Source of the DNA: Gluconacetobacter sacchari
GTDB lineage: Bacteria > Pseudomonadota > Alphaproteobacteria > Acetobacterales > Acetobacteraceae
DNA length: 64,000 nt
Reading direction: 5' to 3'
NCBI RefSeq assembly: GCF_014174255.1
Contig: NZ_JABEQJ010000006.1
Coordinates: forward strand, 62,001 to 126,000
In this document: piece after piece, positions 34,631 through 43,330 of the stretch
Layout: each line of letters starts with the position of its first letter
Position numbering within the stretch: the first letter of the stretch is position 1
Made by a program: the position numbers and the translations under genes
The notes under the pieces: model-generated
The model's input: the letters and a program-made list of their open reading frames with translations, nothing else
Databases searched by the model: none
Told to the model about the DNA's origin: nothing

Positions 34631-36030
34631 TCGCAACCCGGATGCAGAAACGGCCTGTAGATTCAGCCCGTCATGGCCCGTCTGGCAAGGCCGGACTGGT
34701 ACTGGCGGCCTCGCTGGCCGGATTGGCCGCCTGCGCGGGGCCGGGTCCGCAGCCTGTCTCGGGCGTTCCGCCAGTGCCGGCCGCCGTGCCGCCCGGCCGG
34801 ACGGTCGGTGTGCTGCTGCCGCTGAGTGGCGGCAATGCACGACTGGGCCAGGCGATGCTGGCGGCGACGCGCATGGCGCTGGGCAGCCCGACCGCCCCGC
34901 CGCTGGATGTCCGCGACACCGCCACGGGCGCGGCGCAGGCCGCGCAGGGGGCCCTGGCGGCGGGTGACGGCGTGATCCTGGGGCCGCTGACTGCCGCCGA
35001 GACCGCGCAGGCGGCGGCGGTGACCAGCGCGGCGTCGGTCCCGATGCTGGCTTATACCAGCGACGTGTCGGTGGGCCGCCCCGGCGTGTGGACGCTGGGA
35101 ATCTCGCCGGAGCAGCAGGTCGGGCGGCTGGTGGCGGCGGCGCAGGCCGAGGGACGGCAGCATTTCGCCGCCTTCCTGCCCGATAGCGCGCTGGGCCACG
35201 CGATGGGGCGGGCGCTGATGCAGGACTGCGCGGCGCGGGGACTGGCCGCGCCCCAGATCGTCTATCATGCCGGCAGTTCCGCCAGCATCACGCAGGGCCT
35301 GAAGACATTATCCAATTACGACATGCGGGTCGCGGCGGCGCAGCCGGCCGCCCAGGCCGCGCTGCCGCCCGACGCGGCGGCAGCGGTCGATCCTGTTGGG
35401 GGGGCCGTGCCGCAGGCGCAGCCCGCGCCCGCCGCCTCGCCGCCGGGGCCGCCGCCGTTCGACGCGTTGCTGCTGGCCGATACCGGGCTGCAACTGGCGG
35501 CGGTGATCGACGCGCTGCGGTCCTTTCAGGTGATCGGTGTGCCGGCGGCGGTGCCGCCTGCCACGGCGGCAAATGGCGTTGCTGCTCCGCCCATGCCCTT
35601 GCCGGTGACGGCGAATGCGGGGACGCCGCAGGTGCGGATTCTGGGGACGGCGCTGTGGGCGTCGTTCGCCGGCAAGCTGGGACAGTTGCAGGGCGCATGG
35701 TATGCGGCGCCCGATCCGGCGGCGCGCCAGCGCTTCGTGCAGCTTTACATGGCGCGCTATCACACCATGCCGACGCCGCTGAGCGACCTGGCCTATGATG
35801 CCTCGGCACTGGTGGGGGCCCTGGATCGTGCGCGGCCGGCGGATCGGCCGAACGGCTATACGGTCGAGGCCCTGACGCGTCCGGATGGGTTTTCAGGTGT
35901 CGATGGCGTGTTCGGGCTGACGCCGGATGGCCAGACACGCCGCGATCTGGCGATTTTCCAGATCCAGCCCAGTGGCGGTGGGCGGATTGTCATCCCGGCG
36001 GCGGGGCGCCTGGCGCGGGAGCAGAGCTGA
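34618..36030 (+). CDS. Penicillin-binding protein activator LpoA-like lipoprotein
   Basis: The 470-residue precursor has a signal sequence and lipobox LAACA, giving an outer-membrane lipoprotein. The mature part is a type I periplasmic-binding-protein fold: VGVLLPLSGGNARLGQAML, DGVILGPLTAAETAQAA, FAAFLPDSALGHAMGRALM and VRILGTALWAS. This is the C-terminal domain type of LpoA, activator of PBP1A, and the divergent rsmI matches the E. coli order. The two lobes are separated by an Ala/Pro/Gln-rich insert (about 240-285), and a second Ala-rich loop occurs near 315. Starts at 34618 and 34642 are both possible. The LpoA TPR N-terminal domain is absent. Confidence 0.82.
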   Translation: MNRSFATRMQKRPVDSARHGPSGKAGLVLAASLAGLAACAGPGPQPVSGVPPVPAAVPPGRTVGVLLPLSGGNARLGQAMLAATRMALGSPTAPPLDVRDTATGAAQAAQGALAAGDGVILGPLTAAETAQAAAVTSAASVPMLAYTSDVSVGRPGVWTLGISPEQQVGRLVAAAQAEGRQHFAAFLPDSALGHAMGRALMQDCAARGLAAPQIVYHAGSSASITQGLKTLSNYDMRVAAAQPAAQAALPPDAAAAVDPVGGAVPQAQPAPAASPPGPPPFDALLLADTGLQLAAVIDALRSFQVIGVPAAVPPATAANGVAAPPMPLPVTANAGTPQVRILGTALWASFAGKLGQLQGAWYAAPDPAARQRFVQLYMARYHTMPTPLSDLAYDASALVGALDRARPADRPNGYTVEALTRPDGFSGVDGVFGLTPDGQTRRDLAIFQIQPSGGGRIVIPAAGRLAREQS

Positions 36031-36071
36031 ACGGGTGGAGCGTTGGAGGGCGACGCTGCTGGCGGGACGGG

Positions 36072-36428
36072 TCAGGCCGCCGCCGTCGCGCCGCAGGCCA
36101 GGACCGGGCGAATGGCATACAGTGCCGCCTCGAACGTCTTGAAGGTACCCAGCCGGTGGTCGCGCAGATTGTCGACCAGGACCCAGTTCATGCCTTCGGG
36201 GCGCAACAGATAGGCCGGGTCGGCGTTTTCACGGACCCAGACCAGCACATGTTCGATCGGCCCGTTGCCGGCGCGGGGCGAGACATCGACATCGCACAGC
36301 CCCATGCAGGTTCCGGCGTCCAGCCAGCGCATCAGATATTCCCGATGGCGGGGCAGGAAGTTCGCGCGCAGCGGAACGACGTTGTTGGTGGAGATGGTAT
36401 GCGCCTTCAGGGTCATCGTCGCGGGCAT
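36072..36428 (-). CDS. Conserved-looking hypothetical protein, 118 residues
   Basis: The small soluble protein has no signal peptide or membrane segment. It contains LDAGTCMGLCDVDVSPR and VLVWVRENADPAYLLRPEG and an Ala-rich tail. ATG at 36428 follows AGGAC by about 8 nt. I do not recognise the family. It could be an orphan restricted to this group. It sits alone between lpoA and an AT-rich stretch that probably carries its promoter. Confidence 0.68.
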   Translation of the reverse strand: MPATMTLKAHTISTNNVVPLRANFLPRHREYLMRWLDAGTCMGLCDVDVSPRAGNGPIEHVLVWVRENADPAYLLRPEGMNWVLVDNLRDHRLGTFKTFEAALYAIRPVLACGATAAA

Positions 36429-36736
36429 CTGTCATGTCCTCGGAGTATGGGGCGGGCGAAGGGCACGCTAAATCGAGGGTTCGGCATTGCCAAATTGAAT
36501 CTGGACTATCGCGCCACTCAAAGAGGCAGAAATTTAACGATGTGGCAAAAAAGCAATGATCCGTTACGGAATTGGCCTAATTTTAGGCGTCAAATAGTGC
36601 ATTTGGTCAAAATGTAATCAACCCCTATTGGAGTGCGTCATCGCTTTGTCGCATTCGTAATATTTCTGTGCCCAGAATTAATGCGATTGTGAGACGAATC
36701 TGCCACGGACTGACCATGATCGGGGCGCGGGCAGGA
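36429..36736. other. AT-rich noncoding stretch
   Basis: About 300 bp without a convincing gene. GC drops to roughly 40-47 percent over 36480-36680, against nearly 70 percent around it. It contains the palindrome GCCTAA-TT-TTAGGC at 36575-36588. It likely holds the promoter of the 118-residue gene and possibly a small RNA, but I see no defined RNA structure. Confidence 0.6.
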
Positions 36737-37678
36737 TCAGGGACGGGCTGATTTGGGCCAGCGGCGATGCAGCCACAGCCAACTGCCGGGACGGGCGCGG
36801 ACCCAGCGTTCCAGCCGATCGTTGACGGCCTGGGTCAGGGCCAGGATGTCGGCCTGCCGGTCGCCGCTGTCGGGCAGGTGCAGCGGTGGCTCGACATGGA
36901 TGCGCAGGCGGGCCGGGCCCAGCCGCTCGACATAGCCGGGGATGACGGCGCAGCGATAGCGCAGGGCCATGGCGGCCAGCGCGGGGGCGGTCATGGCCGG
37001 GTGGCCGAACAATCTGGCCTCGATCCCGTCATTCATCTTCTGGTCGATCAGCATGCCCAGCCGCCCGCCACGGGCGAGATGGGCAAGCGCGCCGCGCGCG
37101 CCGCGTGCGCCCTTGGCGAACATGGGGAGCGCCCGGCCCCCTGTCGCTCCGTCTCCTGTTGCAGCCTTCATTGCTGCCTCGCGCAGCGCGCGGATCATGT
37201 CGTCGACCAGCGGATTGCCGGCGGCGCGGTAGAACGAGGCGAAGGGCAGTCCGTGGCGGCCCACGGCGGGAGGCAGCATTTCCCAGTTGCCGATATGGCC
37301 GGACATGAAGATCACGGGGCCGCCGCGCGCCAACTGCGCGGCCAGATGTTCGGCCCCCACCACGTCCCAGCCGGGGCCGGACGGCGGATTTTCCTTCAGG
37401 GTGGGCAGGTGCGGAAATTCGCCCACCGTGCGGCCCAGATTGTCCCACACCGCGCGGATGATTGCCCGGCGTGCCGGGGCATCCAGTTCCGGCATCGCCA
37501 GGCGCAGGTTGGCGTCCGCGACGCGCGACACCGGCAGGCGGGGGCCGATGACGCGGCAGATCGCGCCGCCGACGTTCGAGGCGCCGACCGGGCCCAGGCG
37601 GCGCAGGAACGCCAGGGCGGCGCGGGCGGCCAGGGCCTCGGACCGCATCAGCAGCGTGACGGGACGGGACTCGGTCAT
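36737..37678 (-). CDS. Lipid A biosynthesis acyltransferase (LpxL/HtrB-like)
   Basis: The 313-residue inner-membrane protein matches late lipid A acyltransferases, which add secondary fatty acids to Kdo-lipid IVA. The catalytic HX4E motif is in FMSGHIGNWEML. The segments LRLAMPELDAPARR, FASFYRAAGNPLVDD, LGMLIDQKMNDG and ERWVRARPGSWLWLHRRW are typical. Its start ATG (37678) overlaps the lpxK stop by 4 bp (ATGA), so it is translationally coupled within a three-gene lipid A operon. Which acyl position it modifies cannot be told. Confidence 0.9.
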   Translation of the reverse strand: MTESRPVTLLMRSEALAARAALAFLRRLGPVGASNVGGAICRVIGPRLPVSRVADANLRLAMPELDAPARRAIIRAVWDNLGRTVGEFPHLPTLKENPPSGPGWDVVGAEHLAAQLARGGPVIFMSGHIGNWEMLPPAVGRHGLPFASFYRAAGNPLVDDMIRALREAAMKAATGDGATGGRALPMFAKGARGARGALAHLARGGRLGMLIDQKMNDGIEARLFGHPAMTAPALAAMALRYRCAVIPGYVERLGPARLRIHVEPPLHLPDSGDRQADILALTQAVNDRLERWVRARPGSWLWLHRRWPKSARP

Positions 37679-38658
37679 GGGGTTTCGCCGTTCAGCCATC
37701 GGTCCAGCAGGTGTTCCGGCGCGTCGGGGTCGGTCCATTCCAGTCCGACGCCGATGGTGTGGATCTGCGCCCGCAACGACGGGGGCAGGCGTGCCGCGTC
37801 CTTGGGGGTGGTCAGCAGCATGGCGCCATGGGTCGCGGCCAGCGCGCGCAGGCGACGGAAGTCGCCTGGCGTGTAGGGGTGATGGTCGGCGAAGGGTACG
37901 CAGGCCGCCAGGCGGATGCCCTGGGCGCGCAGCCCGTCGAAGAATTTCCCCGGCCGGCCGATGCCGGCGAAGGCGACGGCCGGCCGGCCGGCCAGCAGCG
38001 GCACCGCGTCCTGCATCGCCAGAACCGCGCGCAGGACCGGCAGGCGGCCCGGCAGGCGGGGCAGCGCGCCGGTGAGATCGTCGCCGATCAGGATTGTGGC
38101 GTGCGCCCGGGCGACGCCGGCCGCGACCGGTTCGCGCAGGGGGCCGGCGGGGATGATATGGCCGTTGCCGAAGCCGTCGGCGCCGTCGATGACCAGCAGC
38201 TTCATGTCCTGATACAGGCCGGGATTCTGGAAGCCGTCATCCATCACCAGGCAGTCCGCGCCCTCGGCGAGCGCGGCGCGGGCGCCGGCCGCGCGATCGG
38301 CCGAGACGTGGGTGGGGGCGAGAGATGCCAGCAGCAGGGCCTCGTCCCCGACATCGGCGGCGGTGTGGCGGGTGGGATCGACCCGCAGCAGGCCGGAGCG
38401 GCGGCGGCCATAGCCGCGTGTCAGGACATGCACGCGCCTGCCGCGCGCTACCAGCCGCGTCAGCAGGTCCAGCGCCAGCGTCGTCTTGCCCGCGCCGCCG
38501 ACGGTGAGGTTGCCGCAGCACAGGACCGGAATCGGGGCGTGCCAGCCCGGCCGGCGCAGCCGCCGCGCGGTGGCGTGGGCGTAGAGGGCGGCGGCGGGCG
38601 CCAGCAGCCGGGCCGGCCAGCCGCCATCCTCCCGGGACCAGAAGCGCGGGGCGCGCAT
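37675..38658 (-). CDS. lpxK: Tetraacyldisaccharide 4'-kinase
   Basis: LpxK phosphorylates the 4' position of the lipid A disaccharide to make lipid IVA at the inner membrane. The 327-residue protein has the P-loop-like GNLTVGGAGKTTLALDLL (about 49-66), HVLTRGYGRR, DVGDEALLLA, CLVMDDGFQNPGL and FADHHPYTPGD. ATG at 38658 overlaps the final base of the upstream waaA stop codon. The overlap and order make a coupled operon. Confidence 0.95.
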   Translation of the reverse strand: MRAPRFWSREDGGWPARLLAPAAALYAHATARRLRRPGWHAPIPVLCCGNLTVGGAGKTTLALDLLTRLVARGRRVHVLTRGYGRRRSGLLRVDPTRHTAADVGDEALLLASLAPTHVSADRAAGARAALAEGADCLVMDDGFQNPGLYQDMKLLVIDGADGFGNGHIIPAGPLREPVAAGVARAHATILIGDDLTGALPRLPGRLPVLRAVLAMQDAVPLLAGRPAVAFAGIGRPGKFFDGLRAQGIRLAACVPFADHHPYTPGDFRRLRALAATHGAMLLTTPKDAARLPPSLRAQIHTIGVGLEWTDPDAPEHLLDRWLNGETP

Positions 38659-40625
38659 CAGGGGACGTCCATCAGCGCCAGCAGGCGCGCGGCCAGGCGG
38701 TCGGGGAGGGTGGCGTCGGCCTGGCTGGCCGCCTGTGCCCGCTGTCCGGCCGCGACGGCGCGAGTGGGGTCGGCCAGCATCGTTTCCACCCATTCGGCCA
38801 GGGCGTCGGCATCGGGCACCGTTCGCACCGCCTCTCCCAGCCGGGCGAAGGCATCGAGAAAATTCCCGGTCAGGGGGCCGGTTGCCAGGGCGGCGCCGAC
38901 GCGCGCCGGCTCCAGGGGATTGTGCCCGCCGCGCCGGCCGGGGCCCGGCAGGCTGTTGCCGATGAAGACGATCGGCACCGCCCGATAGAACAGGCCCAGT
39001 TCGCCCAGCGTGTCGCAAATCCAGAACGCGTCGTCCGGCCCGGGTTCCCGCCCCGCCGCGCGGCGGGGGGCGTGGTCCAGGCTGGCGGCGATGGCCGGAC
39101 CGCGTTCGGGGTGGCGGGGCACGATCAGGGTGAGCAGGCCGGGGTGGCGCGCGCGGATCTGGCGGGCGGCCCGGACGATCTGCTCCTCCTCGCCCTCGTG
39201 GGTCGCGGCGGCCAGCCAGACCGGGCGGTCGGCGAGCAGGCCGCGCAGGCGGGCTAGCGCGACCGGATCGGCCGGTAGCGGCGGGGCCGCGCCCTTGAGG
39301 TCGCCCTCGACGCCGATCCGCGCGGCGCCCAGGGCGCGCAGGCGGGTGGCGTCGAGGGTCGATCGGGCGGCGATCCAGGCGAAGCGGCCCAGCATCCGGT
39401 CGGCCAGGCCGGGCACGCGGCTCCAGCCCGCCCGGGCGCGGTCGGACAGGCGCGCGTTCAGCAATGCCAGCGGGATGCCGGCCCGGTGGCAGGCCTCGAC
39501 CAGGTTGGGCCAGAGTTCGCTTTCGGTCAGCGCCGCCGCGTCGGGGCGCCAATGGCGCAGGAAGCGGCCGACCCAGCGGGGCACGTCCAGCGGCACGAAC
39601 TGGTGGAGGACCCGCGCGCCCTCCCGGGTGGCGGCCAGCCGCTGGTCCAGCAGCGTGGCGGCGGTGACGGTCGCGGTGGTGACCAGAACGCGCAGTGTGT
39701 CGTCACGGGCGAGCAATCGGGCGATCACCGGCAGGATCGACTGGGTTTCGCCCACGCTGGCCGCGTGCAGCCAGATCAGTTTTCCGGGCGGGCGGGGGCG
39801 GGGTGTCAGGCCCATGCGCTCGCGCAGGCGGCCGCGGATCTCCTTGCCTCGGGCCAGCCGCCGGTGCAGCAGCAGCGTCAGGGCCGGGGCCAGCAGGGTG
39901 GCCAGCGCGGCCCAGAGCCGTTGCGCCGCGCCGGCCCGGTTGCGGGCGGCCGCGTGCATGGCCGCGTCGAGGCCGGCGGCGAGCCTGGCGGGGGCGGTGT
40001 CCTGATTTGCGCGGGTGACCGTGATCGGTGCGCCGCAGACGATGCGGCCGCGCCCGAACGGCAGGGGGAGCATCATACGGTCCCAGCCGCCCAGCCGCCG
40101 GTTGGCGCACCAGCCGCCGACCGGCACGATCGGGGCGCCGGAGAGGCGTGACAGGCCGATCACGCCCTGTTCGACCTGTCGGCGCGGGCCGCGCGGGCCG
40201 TCGGGGGTGATGACGATCGGGGTGCCGGTCCGGAGCAGGGCCAGGAGCTGGCGCAGGGCGGCTGCTCCGCCCTTGTCCTTGCCTTTGCGGTCGGTGGAGC
40301 CGGCGACGGTGCCGGCGCCCCAGGGGGCGATGACGTCGGCGATCAGCCGGCCGTCGCGGTTGCGGCTGATCAGGACGTGGGGCCGCAGAGCGGGATTGCG
40401 GGAGGTGGACCACCAGAGCAGCGCCGGGGTCAGGGCCAATGCCTCATGCCAGAAGGCTACCAGCGCGCCCTGTCCTGTCAGGAGGGGATGTGCGTCGGGG
40501 TGGATGTCGAACGTCCAGCGCGTGGTGCCGATCGCCAGCCGCAGATAGGAGCGCAGCAGGCCGATGGCCGCCTTGCGGGCCACGCCCGCCGCCGTCAGGC
40601 GTTTCAGCATGCCGCGTCGTGTCAT
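38658..40625 (-). CDS. waaA: DUF374 acyltransferase-like domain fused to Kdo transferase WaaA
   Basis: This 655-residue protein combines two normally separate proteins. Residues ~1-230 form a DUF374/lysophospholipid-acyltransferase-like domain (ALVAFWHEALALTPAL, RDGRLIADV, VITPDGPRGPRRQ, PIVPVGGWC). Residues ~240-655 form the GT30 Kdo transferase: a membrane-proximal helix, RERMGL, LHAASVGETQS, ALTESELWPNLVE, VEGDLKG, LAAATHEGEEEQI and GGHNPLEPA. WaaA adds Kdo from CMP-Kdo to lipid IVA. There is no stop or frameshift at the junction. The gene heads the lipid A operon. The DUF374 function is unproven. Confidence 0.92.
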   Translation of the reverse strand: MTRRGMLKRLTAAGVARKAAIGLLRSYLRLAIGTTRWTFDIHPDAHPLLTGQGALVAFWHEALALTPALLWWSTSRNPALRPHVLISRNRDGRLIADVIAPWGAGTVAGSTDRKGKDKGGAAALRQLLALLRTGTPIVITPDGPRGPRRQVEQGVIGLSRLSGAPIVPVGGWCANRRLGGWDRMMLPLPFGRGRIVCGAPITVTRANQDTAPARLAAGLDAAMHAAARNRAGAAQRLWAALATLLAPALTLLLHRRLARGKEIRGRLRERMGLTPRPRPPGKLIWLHAASVGETQSILPVIARLLARDDTLRVLVTTATVTAATLLDQRLAATREGARVLHQFVPLDVPRWVGRFLRHWRPDAAALTESELWPNLVEACHRAGIPLALLNARLSDRARAGWSRVPGLADRMLGRFAWIAARSTLDATRLRALGAARIGVEGDLKGAAPPLPADPVALARLRGLLADRPVWLAAATHEGEEEQIVRAARQIRARHPGLLTLIVPRHPERGPAIAASLDHAPRRAAGREPGPDDAFWICDTLGELGLFYRAVPIVFIGNSLPGPGRRGGHNPLEPARVGAALATGPLTGNFLDAFARLGEAVRTVPDADALAEWVETMLADPTRAVAAGQRAQAASQADATLPDRLAARLLALMDVP

Positions 40626-40708
40626 GTGCCCGGCGGTAGCATGGGTGTTCGCCGGGCGGAAGGGGCGATGGCGGCATCTCTGGCGGCGACCGGCAGCCGG
40701 TCGGGCCG

Positions 40709-41197
40709 TCAGAGAACCCGGCGCAGCGTGGCGCCTTCGGCGCGTTCGCCGCGCACCGAGGGCTGGTAGGCGGTGCGGAAGCGGGTGTGGGCGCGGGCCC
40801 AGACCTGCGGATCGCTGCCGGCGGGCAGGGCGACCGTCGAGACGCCGCAGCGGAGCAGGAATTCATATTGGTCGGGCAGGGGCTTGCCGGTGGCGCGGAT
40901 TTCGCCGGCGAAGTGCAGGTGCTCGCGCAGCGCGCGGGCCTGGCTGAAGGCGCGGCCGTCGCGGAAGATGGGGAAGGTGACCGCCACCAGCGACAGGCGG
41001 GGCAGGACGGTGCGCAGGGTGGCGATTTCGGCGTCGGGCGGGAGCGCCACGCCCAACTGTTCGCCGGGGGGACGGGCCAGGCCCTCTTCGAGCCGGGAGA
41101 GCGGCACGATGACCGGGCCGGCGGCGGGGAGGAAGGCGTCCTGGTCGAGCGTGGTCCAGGGGTCGGGGACAAGCCGTCCGTTTTCAAGCAGTGGCAT
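40709..41197 (-). CDS. DUF934 protein, sulfite-reduction associated
   Basis: The 162-residue protein belongs to DUF934, found beside assimilatory sulfite reductase in proteobacteria. Recognisable parts are GVALPPDAEIATLRTVLPRL (in part), VTFPIFRDGRAFSQARALRE, EIRATGKPLPDQYEFLLRCG and RTAYQPSVRGER. Its biochemical role is unknown; an electron-transfer or assembly partner of CysI is plausible. It overlaps the 3' end of cysI by 14 bp, so it is translationally coupled to it. Confidence 0.87.
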   Translation of the reverse strand: MPLLENGRLVPDPWTTLDQDAFLPAAGPVIVPLSRLEEGLARPPGEQLGVALPPDAEIATLRTVLPRLSLVAVTFPIFRDGRAFSQARALREHLHFAGEIRATGKPLPDQYEFLLRCGVSTVALPAGSDPQVWARAHTRFRTAYQPSVRGERAEGATLRRVL

Positions 41198-42878
41198 AGA
41201 CGGCATCCTTGAACAGGGCGGCGCCCAGGCGCCGGTAGGTATCGAGGAAGCGCTCGCCCCCCGCGCGGTGGACCAGATAGGCATCGACCAGGCGGGCGAT
41301 GGCGTCCACGGTGGCGTCCTCGGGCAGGGCCGGGCCGAGGATCTGGCCGACCGAGGCGTCGCTGCCCGGCGAGCCGCCCAGCGTGAGCTGGAAATATTCC
41401 TCGCCCTTCTTGTCCACGCCCAGGATGCCGATATGGCCGGCATGATGATGGCCGCAGGCATTGATGCAGCCCGAGATCTTGATCTCGATCGGGCCGATCG
41501 TCTCCTGCAACTCGGGGCTGGCGAAGCGGGCGCCGAGCTTCTGGGCGATCGGGATCGACCGCGCGTTGGCCAGCGCGCAGTAATCGAGCCCGGGGCAGGC
41601 GATGATGTCGCCGATCAGGCCGATATTGGCCGAGGCGAGGCCGGCCCCGCGCAACGCCTGCCAGACGACATGCAGTTCGTCCTGCCGGACATGGCCCAGG
41701 ACCAGGTTCTGCATGTGGGTGACGCGGATCTCGCCGAAGGCGTGGCGGTCGGCGAGGTCGGCGACGAGGTCCATCTGCGCCGAGGTGGCGTCGCCGGGGA
41801 TGCCGCCGGCGGGCTTGAGCGAGATGACGGCGGAGATATAGCCGGGCGCGCGGTGCGGGTGGGTGTTGGTGCGTACCCAGCGGTCGAATACCGGGTCGGC
41901 GCGGCGGGCGCGGTCGAGCTGCGCCGCCGCGTCGTCGGGCGCGTGCAGGTCCGGCGTGCCGAAGCGCGCGCGGATAGCGGCGACGGTTTCGGGCGGCAGG
42001 CGGTAGCGGGCGCGGTTCATGGCCGCGAATTCGGCATCGACTTTCTGGCGGTAGCCTTCGGTGCCCAGGGCCTGGACCAGGATCTTGATCCGCGCCTTGT
42101 AGATGTTGTCGCGGCGGCCGTACTCGTTATAGACGCGGACCATGGCCTCCAGATAGGCCAGCAGATCCTCTTCCGGCAGGTCGTCGCGCAGATGCACGCC
42201 GACGATCGGCGTGCGGCCCATGCCGCCGCCCACGAAGACGTCGAATTGCGTGCCGCCGTCGGGGGCGGGCTTGGCCACCAGGCCGATATCGTGGAAGCGG
42301 GCGGCGACGCGGTCGTTCGGGCTGCCGCTGATCGCGATCTTGAACTTGCGCGGCAGGAAGGTGAATTCCGGGTGCAGCGTGGACCATTGCCGCAGGATTT
42401 CGGCATGGACGCGCGGATCGACCAGCTCGTCCTGTGCCGCGCCCGCGAACTGGTCGCAGGTGACGTTGCGGATGCAGTTGCCGCTGGTCTGGATGGCGTG
42501 CATGTCGACATCGGCCAGGCGGGCCAGGATGTCGGGCGTGTCTTCCAGCCGGATCCAGTTGAACTGGAGATTCTGGCGGGTGGTGAAATGGCCGTAATCG
42601 CGGTCGTAGGTGCGGGCGATATGGGCCAGTTCGCGCAACTGGCGGGAGTCCAGCACGCCGTAGGGGACGGCGATCCGCAGCATGTAGGCGTGGAGTTGCA
42701 GATACAGGCCGTTCATCAGGCGCAGCGGCTTGAACTCGTCCTCGGACAGCGTGCCGGCGATGCGCCGGGCCACCTGGTCGCGGAACTGCTCCACCCGGTC
42801 GGCCAGGAAGGCGCGGTCCACCTGATCGTAGCCGTAATGTCCGATGGGCAGCGCGGGGGCGGGCAGGGTGTCAGGCAT
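41184..42878 (-). CDS. cysI: Assimilatory sulfite reductase (hemoprotein), nitrite/sulfite reductase family
   Basis: The 564-residue siroheme/4Fe-4S enzyme reduces sulfite to sulfide in the cytoplasm. It has the ferredoxin-like half (FTTRQNLQFNWI, SGNCIRNVTCDQFAG) and the cluster-binding cysteines in CPGLDYC and SGCINACGHHH, which ligate the coupled 4Fe-4S/siroheme centre. ATG at 42878 overlaps the DUF2849 gene by 8 bp. Neither a flavoprotein cysJ nor an obvious electron donor is adjacent, so a ferredoxin or the DUF934 partner may supply electrons. Confidence 0.9.
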   Translation of the reverse strand: MPDTLPAPALPIGHYGYDQVDRAFLADRVEQFRDQVARRIAGTLSEDEFKPLRLMNGLYLQLHAYMLRIAVPYGVLDSRQLRELAHIARTYDRDYGHFTTRQNLQFNWIRLEDTPDILARLADVDMHAIQTSGNCIRNVTCDQFAGAAQDELVDPRVHAEILRQWSTLHPEFTFLPRKFKIAISGSPNDRVAARFHDIGLVAKPAPDGGTQFDVFVGGGMGRTPIVGVHLRDDLPEEDLLAYLEAMVRVYNEYGRRDNIYKARIKILVQALGTEGYRQKVDAEFAAMNRARYRLPPETVAAIRARFGTPDLHAPDDAAAQLDRARRADPVFDRWVRTNTHPHRAPGYISAVISLKPAGGIPGDATSAQMDLVADLADRHAFGEIRVTHMQNLVLGHVRQDELHVVWQALRGAGLASANIGLIGDIIACPGLDYCALANARSIPIAQKLGARFASPELQETIGPIEIKISGCINACGHHHAGHIGILGVDKKGEEYFQLTLGGSPGSDASVGQILGPALPEDATVDAIARLVDAYLVHRAGGERFLDTYRRLGAALFKDAVYATA

Positions 42879-43209
42879 GGGCTTCGAGCTCGGCTGCGGG
42901 CGTGAAGTCGGGATGGACGGTGGGGCCGAAGGCGCGGATGCGCTCGCGCACCGTGACGGGAGTCGGCGTCGCGTCGTCGGATTCGATCTGCACGCCATAG
43001 ACGCCCACCAGGCCGTCCTCCTGCTGGCGGGCGGTGGCCTGGGCGATCGCGGCTTCGATCTGCGTGTTCGGGATGATCCGGGCGTCGTCGATCAGCGTGG
43101 ACCACGCGGCTTCGCCGACCTGCCAGACGATGCGCCCGTCGAGCAGCCGGTTGGCGGTGATCACGCTTGAACCGCCCGCCTCGCGGCGGTTGTTCCTGAC
43201 ATCGCTCAC
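42871..43209 (-). CDS. DUF2849 family protein
   Basis: The 112-residue protein has the family core VITANRLLDGRIVWQ...WSTLIDDARI and GVYGVQIE. DUF2849 genes lie next to cysI in many alphaproteobacteria, and the function is unknown. GTG at 43209 follows AGAGG by about 9 nt. Overlap with cysI implies coupled translation. It is the first gene of a second sulfur unit, preceded by a 25-bp palindrome shared with the cysH promoter region. Confidence 0.87.
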   Translation of the reverse strand: MSDVRNNRREAGGSSVITANRLLDGRIVWQVGEAAWSTLIDDARIIPNTQIEAAIAQATARQQEDGLVGVYGVQIESDDATPTPVTVRERIRAFGPTVHPDFTPAAELEAHA

Positions 43210-43305
43210 TGGTCCGTACCTCTTTTTCCCGTTCCGGCCGCCGCGGACAGGGTGTCGCCCTGTTCTACGAGGTCATTAAGGGTTTCATGGGCGCATTACA
43301 AGAGG

Positions 43306-43330
43306 AATGCACGATTATTGATCGTGCATT
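43306..43330. promoter_or_regulatory. 25-bp palindrome upstream of DUF2849-cysI-DUF934
   Basis: AATGCACGAT and ATCGTGCATT form perfect 10-bp arms around TATTG. The same layout (AATGCACGA, six bases, ATCGTGC, then WTT) occurs upstream of cysH at 46790-46814. It lies 97 bp before the DUF2849 start and abuts the cysNC stop codon. On the minus strand, a TTGTAA/TAATGA pair with 17-bp spacing follows it. Probable binding site for a sulfur regulator. Confidence 0.65.
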
